Part shown: one piece after another, positions 43,698-55,600 of the stretch
Position numbering within the stretch: the stretch's first letter is position 1
Layout: every line of letters begins with the position of its first letter
Origin: Amoebophrya sp. A120
Taxonomy: Eukaryota > Sar > Dinophyceae > Syndiniales > Amoebophryaceae
Length of the DNA stretch: 64,000 bases
Reading direction: 5' to 3'
NCBI GenBank assembly: GCA_905178155.1
Contig: CAJINV010000018.1
Span: 1,399,776 to 1,463,775, forward strand
Notes under the pieces: model-generated
What the model was told of the DNA's origin: nothing
The model's database searches: none
The model's input: the letters and a program-made list of their open reading frames with translations, nothing else
Made by a program: the position numbers and the translations under genes

Positions 43698-46600
43698 ATG
43701 TTGAATTCCAAGACTAAAATGTCCTGTTTCACCATGCGCACTATCGGGCGTGCAACTCGATCACCCCGGGTGCTTAAAAATGTTTTCACCTTCGCTGCTG
43801 GTGTCCTTTTGGTTTTGGTCACAATCACCCCACTGACCTCCTCGATCACACCGCCGCATTCTGTACTCCCGGGACAACACAGCACCTCCCACGACCCGCA
43901 GTTAAACCAGGACAAGCACCAGGAGCAGCTTGGCTTCACGCAGGACCAAACAGACGAAAACGCCGTGGTGGACGCGGGTGGTGGACGAAACAGAAATAGC
44001 GGTGGTGTTCCAATCATCCCGCTGGATAGTACTACCAGGACGACGCACACGCATCAAGCCGCAGGCGCCAGAACTACGACCGAACAACACGTACACCAGC
44101 ACAGCAAGTGTTTGAGCGATCCCACGAGCGCGAACTGCTTCGTGAAACAAACTGAGTTCGCAGATGAGGAGGAAAGTTCCAGCTCCTTTTTAGCGGATGG
44201 CGCGTCGAATGCCATTCCAGAAAATAATAAACCAGGGGCTGAACAACAAGATATTATTGCCCCTGATCCGAAGGGAAAGCCTTCCGCCAAAGCTGGACCA
44301 GATGGCACGTTGTTCTTACGGGGAACAAGTAAGCAGCAGCGCAGCAGTCCTAACCACCGGCCGGCAAACTTCAACTGGCCGCAGGGCGACAGTGGACCAC
44401 GCGCGGCCCCGAATAAACACACACCCTCCACTGCCAAAGCGAAAGCGGGCGGCGCGTACTACAACAATATGGTCGTACAAAAGTCGGAGATGAAAGAGGA
44501 AAGGATCATTATCCCGACTCGGATTATCGGCGTGAACGAAAACGGCCGGTTTTCCAGTGATGATCTCCGCGAAGACGAGAACGATGATGACGATGCGGAT
44601 AATTTATCTCACCACGACAGCGCCACTCCAAACGATGATGCGACGAAAATGAAGGAGCAGGAGAAATTGGAACACAAACAGCAGGAACTGATGCGGAAGT
44701 GGGGGAAGTACCAGGTCACCACACTCGAGGACTGGCGCAACCGAACCGAGACCGACCCCTTCGCGTTCTGCGGGGTGTTTTTCCGCGTGAACGTGTCCTT
44801 TTCGGAGATCCAGCGCGGGACGGACATCTGCCCCGAGGCCTGCCCCTACCTACAGCAGGACGGGATCTACCCCTGCTTGCTCAGCTGCGTGACCAGAAAA
44901 TGGTGCCGCTACGAAATGTACCAGGATATCTACAACTACAATTTGTCGTCGGCGGCGGAAGCGGATGTGCTCGGCGAGCATAAGAATGTAGATAAAAAGG
45001 GTCCACCGAGCACTAGTACTAGCACGAGCAGTAGGGCGGCGCCAACTACTTCTACTTCTTTTTCTTCTTTCGTACAAGAGAACATTTTGCGGAGTTCATC
45101 CTGGACTGGTATTGGAAAAATCACCGGGGGTGTTTGGAACAGGTTGTTCGGCCGCCATGTTGAAGTTGATGTAGAAGTTTCCCTTTCGAGTTCCGGTTCT
45201 CTACTCCAAACGGCGGAGTCGGAAGATCATTCCGCCGGCGCGATGACAAGAAAACGCTCTGCCGCACCGGATGATGACTTCGATCCCGACGCAGATGACG
45301 ATGACAATCCTCTTGGTGATATGGGGGGCGGGGAACAACGTGGAACAGCAGCAGCTGCACCCAGCGGAAGCACTGAGGAGAACGATCAGCTTCAACCTCC
45401 TGAGTCGCTTCCAGGACCTCGTACTTCCTCGTTGTCCGACCACGCACCGGCGGGGGCAGCGGAACACCCCTGGAACAAATTGATGGCAAACGCGGACGAG
45501 GCGCACGAGAATTTGCTGGGGCACGAGATCAACAACAGGATGGGCACGACGAGCACACGTCGGAGTCAGCGAAAGAACCGGGACGACGATTTTTCCGATC
45601 ATCAGGAGGAGCAGCTGCAGCAAGAGGAACGGGCTAAAACTCCAGCACTCAGTGGAAAAAATCTCACGGAAGGTGGAACCGCAGCACAGAAAAATCTCCC
45701 TGATGAAGCAATAACAACCACTACAGGTGGAGGAACGCCTCACAAAGATAATGGCACCAAGAAAAAGCCGAAAGAGGAAGTACGGGTACCGCGGCAAGGT
45801 AACAAGCAAGAAACCACCACCTCCAAGAAGACCCACTGGGCCGGGCCGCCGTCCAACCTGTTCGCGCGGCACCCGAACAGGCGCGCGTACAACTCGACGG
45901 AGCTGAAGTGCGACTCGTGCGAGGTGAAGGGGTGCGTGAAGTGCCAGAAAGATCGGCACAGTTGCGAGGAATGTTCCGAAGATTTTCAGTTGAACTGGGG
46001 CGTCTGCTGGTACGCGTGGCACAAAAATATCGAGTACACGATTTTCTTCTCGGGGTTGTTGGTCCTGGCGATTGCGACCTTGATTTTTTCCTACTGTCGC
46101 AAGCCCACGAACGAAAACTACGACAGACACTATGCGCTCGCTCTGCAGCATCGGGGCCGGTGCTTCCACCGGCCGCAGGGGTATCCCAACGAGTACTACA
46201 GCTACTGCGGCACGGCCGTGCGGACGGAGGAGATTGCGGGCGTGGGGTTCAACTTGTACTTCACCAACCTGGTCTGGCTTCTCCTGTACGCTGTAGGCGC
46301 CGCCCTGATGCTGTACTTGTTTTTCGGCAGTGCGGACTTCTCGACCATGTTCTCCCTGGGGAACATGCTGGAGCTCTCGCTGTCGCCGCAGCGAATGAAG
46401 GATATGTGCACGGTGCTGCCGGGCAGTCCGGAGTTCGCCGCTGCAGTAGGAGCGACGGGACGACCGGGATCTGCGCCCCCCATCGTCGCGCAAACGCTCG
46501 CGCCCGGAGGCAATCCTCTACTGTTCTTTCCCACCTCCAGCACATTGCCGCCCAGCTACCAAAATAGTAAAGAGTCCCATGAGCAGCAGCAGCAGACAGC

Positions 46601-49600
46601 CGCCCAACATGGTGGAGCTCCCCCTGGTGTAGACGGCACCGCTGAAAACAAACCTCCCTCGAAGACGAGTTCAGAAATTGTTTCCTCCGTTCTTCAGAAG
46701 TTCGCCGAACTGGTGTCTGTCCGTGTGAACGACGAAGTAGACGACAGCCTGGTCCCGGAGTTCTTCAAAGACACACTGCAGATGATCCACACCCACAATT
46801 TCAGAGCGTGGCTCGGCGTTTGCATCCTGTTTGTCTACACACTAGTCGCGATTTTGCTGCTGGAAGTGTACCAGCGGGGCAAGGCCATGAAGCACCAAGA
46901 GTCTCCGGAAAATGTGACCATGGACCGCTTCGCGATCCGAATGACCGTATGCATGGCAAATATGTCTGGGTCTGGAACAATGCAGTTTGTGATGCTACCT
47001 CTGGACTCTACATAAAAATCTGTATTGCGCGAACAGCAAAAGAAGCGCAGTTTGTGCTACGCGGAGAGGGCATTTCTCATGCGGCATGAGCATCAGAAAG
47101 CCCCCGCAGAATCTCTGATGCTAGGGCATTCATCACAGACCTCACGGGTCACGCAAAATCTGCATGACAAACTCCTGCATTCTCCCAGACCCAGACATGT
47201 TTGCATTTGATAGACCGGATTTACGCCGGAAATCACGGACCCGAGTGAGATCCAGAAGTGGCTGTATGACCTGCTCAGATGTTACAATCTCAAACGTTGC
47301 AATAGAATCTGGAATTTTCCTCGCATGACGAACATGACAGACTCGCAGAGCGTTCCACTTTCTGCAATACAAATTTCGGCAGATGATTCTAGCGCGGTTT
47401 GGGACTCGAGAACTTGTCATGCGCAATCCTGTGGGAGTAGGCTAGATCATGCACTCTTGCATGACAGATTTCCATATTCTATTGTAAAACGTTTGAGATA
47501 GTAACGTTTGAGCGGTTCATAGGCTGCAAGAGGATATTTTGGAGTTTGAAGACCACTACGAGCACTTCCGCCACGAAGAAGCAGACAATCTCATGAACAG
47601 CCGAGCCACGGTGGCGAGCGCGCTGTCGACCGCTTCGAAGCAAAGCAAGGATCCCCACAACGACCACCGGACCAAAATTCTGTACTGTTCTATCGCGTAC
47701 GATTTTTTCGCGGCCGATTCACACGTCTTGTACGGGTCGGATTACACCAAGACGCTGCTGGACCGCTTTGTGCTGATCAAAGACAGCGAATACGGCAGCT
47801 TCCCGCTGTCCGAGGCCTACGGGAAAAAGGGAAAGCCGCCGCGGTTCGATCAGAACGGGGACTACATCCCGGACGAAGACAGCGCCGACGACACGCCCTG
47901 GTGGCAACCGACCGGCATGTACTCGCGCATTACCGCACCTCTATTGCGCCGGGACAGCAAACATAAAACGCAACTGAACCGGGGACAACGGAGAAGAGGA
48001 CCGGAGGGCGAAGGAACTCATGGCTCGCCTCCCCATCTTCACCCGGACATGGTGATCGATAGAAAAGACCAAACGCGAGCGAGTACTATCGACGACGAGA
48101 GGCAGACCCAGACCACCGGTGCTGCCAGGATGAACAACAGTAGTTTGGGGACTTTCGCGAGTGAGGCCAGCTACGGATCGATCACCGCGAAAATTGAGAT
48201 AAACGACCGACAGGGAATATCCTGGGTAAAAAAGTCTCGACACCAGAGTCAAGATGGGAAGTCTGCTAGACAAATCAGCCAGCTTTGGCTGTTTCGCATG
48301 ACAAGTTTATTCTCCTCGTAGTGTGATCCTGTTTAGGTAGTTCAGAAGCATCACAGACCTAGCGCATCATGCTGATTCTAGCATCGCAAATTTCACGACA
48401 CGACTAGAAACGCTTCCCATGGGGCTTCGCATGAGAAACATTTGAGCATGCAGATTTGCATGACAGCTCTGGGGTGGGGACGTTTTTGCTCAGGATAGGG
48501 AACGACCGCAGCCAGTGGTAAGCGCAGACCGCTACGAGGAACAAACTTGTTTACCAGTACGTACTATCAAGTGCAAATATGTCTGGGTCTGGAAGATCTG
48601 TCATGCTACTCCGGCATGACCCTGCACTCTGTATTGCGTGGCCACAAACAGCTTCTCTCGCCTTTCATGCAAAGCCGCAGTTTCTCATGCGAAATACGCA
48701 GCACAGAAGCGCGAAAAAACTTGTCGTGCTTGGCTGCGCATTACAGTCCACTTATTGTTCACTGACTTGCATGACAAGTTTCGGTTTCCAGACCCAGACA
48801 TATTTGCAATGCATACGTACGAGACGGAGGACTCCGAGGTTCCGCCCGAGCAACTGATTTATCTCTTCGCCGATGAGAACGAACGCCACAACCCGCGCCA
48901 CCCCGAGGTCTTCCAGGCGCGCGAGTTTGTGAAAAAGCTGGAAAATTCGGGCACGGTGTTCGTGGTTTGCCACAGTGAAAAGGACCGGTGGAAACTGGTG
49001 CAGGCCATGATGCGGCACAGCCTGAAATCTTCGACGGAGAAGGGCAAGAAAGCTTCAGGAGAACAAGTAGAAACCGGCGGGGGCCATCCTTCTGGCCAGA
49101 TGATCCCGCTCCGCTGGAACCGCTACGTCGGCGGCAAACTCGTGCAAAAGCTAAAAATCCGGGCCCATCCTGGGACGAACGCGGACTTGCCGCCGGTTGT
49201 GGGCTGGTTTGCCTACGGCGCCACGTGGAGAGGGTTCATGGAGTCGTTCTTCGTCTGGGTTTATGCATTGCAAATGAAATATGTCTGGGTCGGGATCTGG
49301 AAGGATGCAAGGTTTGTCATGCCTGTCTGGCATGATTGAAGAGTTTGTAATGCGTGTCTAAGAAGAGAGCCTTTTGCTTGTCATGCAAGAAACGCAGTCT
49401 GTCATGCGGAAAGCGCAACACGAAGCTGCGCAAATATTTCTCATGCTTGGCTGTGCATTACAGAGCACTCACTATTCACAGCTGAGCATTACAAGTTTCC
49501 AGACCCAGACATAAGTACTTATTTGCATTCGATACCGTTGCGATTTTAACGGCGTCGATTCTCGTGTACGTGTATGGCGTATTCATGCCCTACATCCACT

Positions 49601-52600
49601 ACGTCACCGGGTACATCAAGGTAAGTACTATGAGCTCTTTGACAATACCAAAAATACAGAGCATTTATTTCGTTTGCTTGAGAAGAGCTGATACTGAAGG
49701 CAGCAGTTCTGCTTCTGCTCCTGCTGCTGGAGTGTACTGAAAGGTTGTTTTCTGTTGACCCAAGGATGAATACACAGTGTACAATTGAGAGTCACATCGT
49801 GCCAGAAAAATCTTTGAAGATTTGAATTGACAAAAATTGCAAAAAATCCTCAGGGCATCGGCGCGGAGCCGGGCATTTTTGAGGCGGGTATTTCCCTGCA
49901 GACGCTGTCCACCTTCCCGGGGTACATCATGTCGGTGGCTTACTATGCATTGCAAATATGTTGTCTGGGTCTGGAAAGATGTAACTTGTCATGCTGCATT
50001 TGCATACTACAAAAATTTGTATTCCATGGACAGCAAAACAAGGGTCCAGCTTTTGCCACGGCGAGAGGGCATTTCTCATGCGGTATAGGCATCAGGAAGC
50101 CCTCGCAAAATCTGTGATGCTAGGGCGTGCATCACTGACATCACGAGTCATGCAAAATGTGCCTGACAAACCTTGCATCCTTCGAGACCCAGACACATTT
50201 ACACTCGATACTTACGGGGGCATGTTGATCCTGGTCCAGGCCATGTCCACGATTATTTCCCGCATGATGCGGTTCACGCGAGAAGGGAAACGGATCGAGT
50301 TCGAGATTTTTTTCAACGTTTTTGCGCTGGTTTTCACGGTGTTGCTCCAGTACTACTTTACGCTACCCGTTTCCGTTGTCGGCACGGAACTGACACCCAC
50401 ACCCTTATCAAGTACAAATATGTCTGGGTCTGGAAATTTGTGATGCTAAATTGCGCACGATGAAAACACTTCCTCATGCAGGAAAGCATGACAAGTCTGC
50501 ACAGCGCTTTGTCATACGAACTCCGCATCAGAAATTGCGTTTTTGTATAACCACGCGCGAGGCTGCCACTTTTGTTGGTCATGCAACACAGATTTCACAG
50601 GAATGCAAGACCAGCATTACAAGTTCCAACTTTCCAGACCCAGACATATTTGCATTTGATAACCCTGGCTGGTCGACCACATGGCCCCGTTGAGCTTTCT
50701 GCACGAGTGGTGGCAGATATGAGAGTGCACAGCTCCCCCTCCCCCTCATTTGTATGGCATGAGCAGCAATACAAACGCTAGCGCGCATGAAGTCTATGCA
50801 TGACAAATCTACTTATGGTTCTAATGTAGTGCTGTTTGCTGGGCTTCCGGACTTTGTCATGCAAACAGTGCCAGCACAAGGCAGCGACTGGATTCGGCAA
50901 CTTGCATGACAAATGAGGGGGGGTGGAATTATGCACTGTCATAGCAGAGTTACGACATGGAAATGGTCCGGTTGATCTACGAAATCACCTTCTCCCAGTT
51001 CGTGGTTCTCGCCGTGATTCCTGTCGGCTCCTACGACTGCGTTTTCTACCTCGGCTATCCTGAGTAAAAACGTACCCACACCAGAGTCAGGATGGGGATT
51101 TTGCAACACAAACCTAGGAGTTTTGTGAGTCACGCATGACAAGTTGCGTTCTGCAGTGTAGTGCAGGTTAGCAAGTGCAGCCGCATCACAGATTCATCTG
51201 CTCATCCTGTTCACAGCATCACAAATTCCAAAACACGACTGGAGATGGCTCTCATAGGGATGCGCATTACAAGTCTTCCTGTCTTTGCAAATCTGCATTA
51301 CAACTCTGGTGTGGGGACGTTTTTACTCAGGATATCGGCAGGTTCGTGACCCGCCTGTTCAGCACGAAAACCTGGTCGGTCCGCGACGTGGAGGCGTTCT
51401 TCGACTATGACCGTGCACAACTCCCCCTCCCGCTCATTTGGCATGCAGAAGCCCAAAGCCAGTCGCTTCCTTGTGGCACTGTTTGCATGACAAATTTTGG
51501 AAGCCCGAACAGTACTGCACTAGACACACAAATTTGTCATTCATAGACTCCACGCGTGGTGGTATTTGTATTGCTGTTCATGCTATACAAATGAGGAGGA
51601 GGGGGAGTAATGCACTGTTATATCGAGCCGACCGAGTGCAGCATCCCGCAGGACTACGCACAGAACACGTTCTTCCTCGTTTGTGTCTTTCTCCAGCTGT
51701 TTATGGCGGGCGCGAACTCGTACACGGTACTGATCTTTATCGCGATGTATGCTTTGTGGGAGCTCGTTTCCCAGCGCTACTGCTATCTGCGGATGGCGAT
51801 GCCCTTGCCCATCGCTTCCTCCAGTGTGGACTCCGCGGCGCAGTTTAATCTCGGCGTCTGGGTGTCCATCATCTTAGGCGCAGTGCTCGGGCGGTGGGCC
51901 CAGAAGCTGCGGCGGAACGGCCGGTCCCGGTTGTATCCTGTGCAAAAGTATCGTACTCGTAGCAATCGCAGTCATGCATTACGAATTTCTCTCTCAAGTC
52001 AAATCCGCATTACAAATCGCATTTCTCACCACGCCGAGGAAACTTGTCATGCGATTACTTATACATTATATTAATGCGAAAAAAGAGGTAGACAGAGGGT
52101 CCCAGAGAGGTGGCCGAGAGGTAAAAAAGAGGTCGACAGAGGTAGAAAAGAGGTCGACAGAGGTGGAGAGGTGGCGCGGGACCCCGTTCGAGAGGGTCCG
52201 CGAGAGGGCGCGCGAATAAGGCCCGCAGTAAGGGCCCACCCTTAGGCGCCGCCTAAGTGGCACAGAGGGTGCAGAGAGGTCAAAAAGAGGGGGCGCGAGA
52301 GGTCGACAGAGGTGGCGAGAGGTGGCGCGAATAGGGGGCGACCTCTCGCGGACCCTCTTGGCCACCTCTCGGCCACCTCTGTCGACCTCTACCCGCGAGT
52401 ATAGCCGGACTATTAGCGGGGACCCCCAAAAGAGGTCAAAAAGAGGGTCTGCGAGAGGTCTGCGAGAGGGTAAAACACAAAGAAGCGGGCGCGAATCCGC
52501 ATGGCACTGCCCATATTTGGCACTGCAGGCCATTCCTTCGCGGAGCTGTTTTGTTCGGCGCCTTTCCGCGCCATCCTCTCGCGCACCCTCTCGCGCCACC

Positions 52601-55600
52601 CTCTTGCGCCACCCTCTCGCGCACCCTCTCGCGCCACCCTCTCGCGCTACCCTCTCCCGCCGGGCGGCTTCTGTTCGCCCCCGGTGTTCTTTGCAGCTGC
52701 TCCCTGCGCAGAGCGCCCACAGGCGCGGGAAGCGCGCAAGTGGTCCTGCGGGTTGGCGAGGCGCAATATGTTTCGTTGTGCATAGGCCCGCGGGGTTGTG
52801 GTCCGATCGGCAAACAGTCTTGCCCCGGCCCAACAGCCTTGCGCTCCGGCGGCAGCCGGAGCATGGCTAGTTATATACTAGTGCGATGCTTTTGCATTTC
52901 ATAGGTTGTGCTACGACGCCAAAATTGATACCGAGCACGGGAGCAGGGACAACAGCTACTGCAACGACGCGGGAAACGCGTTCTGGGACCAGGTGTGGCT
53001 GTATGTTGCCGGGTCGGCTCTGTGCGTGGCGTTGTTTGTGTTCTCGTGGACTTATTTGCAGCAAAAAATTCTCCGCAACTGGGGTCAACGGAAGTTGGTG
53101 GAAAAAATCTCGGCCGAGATTATGGAGGAGCAACTCGACATTGATTCTGGGGAAGATGAAACGATAACTACGAACAACAAGAACACCTTTATTTCTCGTC
53201 GGCAGACGGCGAGTACTAGAAATAAAGCTTCTTCATCTCCCAGCAACGTAACGGTGTTGAAACTTCAAAAGAACCTCACGGCAATATCCTGTGTAAAAAC
53301 GTCCCCACCCCATAGTCAAGATGGGGATCTCGCAACACAAATCGAAAAGTTTTGGGAGTCAAGCATGACAAGTTCGTCTCCGTATCGTAGTGCAGTTTAG
53401 CAAGTACAGCCGCAACACAAATACATCTACTCATCCTGTTTACAGTATTACAAAGTCCAAAACGCCATTGGAAATGACTCTCATGGAGATACGCATATAC
53501 AAATCTTCCTGTAACTGCAAATCTGCATGACAAGTATGGGGTGGGGACGTTTTTACTTGGGATAGGCGAAAAAAAGTAGTAAAGAAAATACGGTTAGCAC
53601 ACCATTCCCATTGCCGTCGCCGGGCCGAGCTAGTGCGGAGGGCGAGGCGGGTCCATTTTTCGGAATGGTGGAAAGTGGCTACGACCCACGAGAGTCGGAA
53701 AACAACGAGGTGGAAGATGTGCAAGAGATCAATGAACAGCGAGCTGCAGGGGACGACCCCTCGGCCTCCAGTGCAGGTAGCAGGATCATAAGAGACAAGA
53801 ATGTCACTAAGCCTCACACTCGGCATTCCTGGATTCCAGAGTACTTGCTCGACGGCGATGAAACAGATGTTGAAGTGATCGACGACAACGATGAAGCGAC
53901 CGATTTTGAGAACAACAGCGACGGGGGGAGAAACGAAGATTCGAAACAGACCAATCGGAAAATGATAAACAGCAAGAAACGCCCGATAATCGGCACAGCA
54001 GAAGGATCCTCATCCTCTCCTTCACGGGTGGACCAAAGCGCTAGCAATGCCATCACTTCCACGCTTGCCAAGGTGAAAAACTTCACCCATACCACCATTT
54101 TTGCGGGACGAGGGCCCAACAAAAATCTTCCGCACGGAAAGAGACATCGCGCTACGCACAACGATGTTGAGCGACACGTGTCCTACAACTACCTGAACGC
54201 CAATCCGGGACACTGCTTGAAAGCCTGGTTTGGCTTGCTGGAGGAGGAATTGCAATTTTGCGACAACCGGAACACGGAGTTTTACAAGTCCCACATTTCC
54301 TTCAAGCGCTACAGTGACGTTCCCTGTTACTTCCAGCGCGGCAAGGAGTACCTGTTTGACCAGTACCATCAACGGGGGTACATGCAGTCGCGCAAGTACC
54401 ACATCGGTCAGGAGCACGAGGATTTCTGTCCGTGTTACCCCTGCAGGCGGAAGGAAGACATGATAACCACGGGGCGAGAGGCGGTGGCCATCGGGGGGTA
54501 TTTCAACGATCAGCGGGTGGTCGTGGGGAATGTGGTCGAAGCCGGAGAAGACAACGAAAACGATCTCGCGAGGAGAAACAACATCGTCGATAATGCGGGA
54601 TTGCTGGGAGCGCAGACGTATGACGAGGCAATCGACGACTTGGAGCGAATGAGTATTTCCTCCGGAGGGGGCGAAAACAGTGACGCTATGGATTTGAAAC
54701 TTGCCGAATTGAACGAGAAGCGCACGACTTCGCGGTTGTCGTCTCTGGCGAAGGCTGGTGGAAGTGGTTCCCCGCCGAGCGGCGGGGCGCTTGTGGACTG
54801 GTTCACAAAGACCCTTGGAGCTGCCGGTTTATCTTCTGCAAGCTCAAGTAGACCACCGCCCAAAGGGAGGCAGGGGAGAGGGACGCGACTATTTGCGACG
54901 CGTGGAACTGAGGCGCCAGCCGCGCCAGCAGGTGGAGGTGCAACGACGGGAGGTAACACTGACAGGAGCAATGACGAGGACCCGCCGAATACTTCTTCTA
55001 GTAGTGCTGCTGCTAAAGCAAAAGCGAAAGCTCCCTCTCTTGCTGCCGGGAAGGAAAAAGTTCTTGACGGCGCTACTTCGGATTCCGCAGCGAAGTTGTC
55101 TGCACAGGCCAGAGCAGCGGACTTTTATCGAGCTGCTTCATCTCAGCAACGGAAAGAAAAGGGAGGGGAAATAAAGGTAAAGAAAACTTCATCACCAGCA
55201 GCGGCAAACCAAAAAGAGAAACTTCTGACGAAGAATAAAGTCGTGCCAGGTGTTGAAGCTGATGCAGCGCTCGCAAGAGCCGACGAAGAGGAGCAAGATC
55301 CTGACCAAGTATCAAATGTAAAAATGTCTGGGTCTGGAAACTTGTGATGCTGGGTGGCGTCTCATGATGAGGCGACAAATGCTGGCTCAGCATCACAAGT
55401 TTCTGCGCGTCCCGGTGTTGCCTATTCTGCATGACAAACTGCGTTTCTGCATCACAGAAAAATGGAGCTCTTGGGTAACGTGCATGACAAATTTAAGAGT
55501 CATGCCAGACAAGCATGACAAACATGCATTCTCCCAGACCCAGACATTTTCACATTTGATACCAAGGCAGTAGCGGTGATCGTCTGCACCAGACTCCGCA

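Noticed and set aside
45201-46493. A 430-codon open frame on the minus strand
   Set aside because: It lies wholly opposite the channel gene. Its Arg/Leu/Val-rich product is typical of antisense of GC-rich coding DNA, and the + strand has membrane helices and cysteine motifs.
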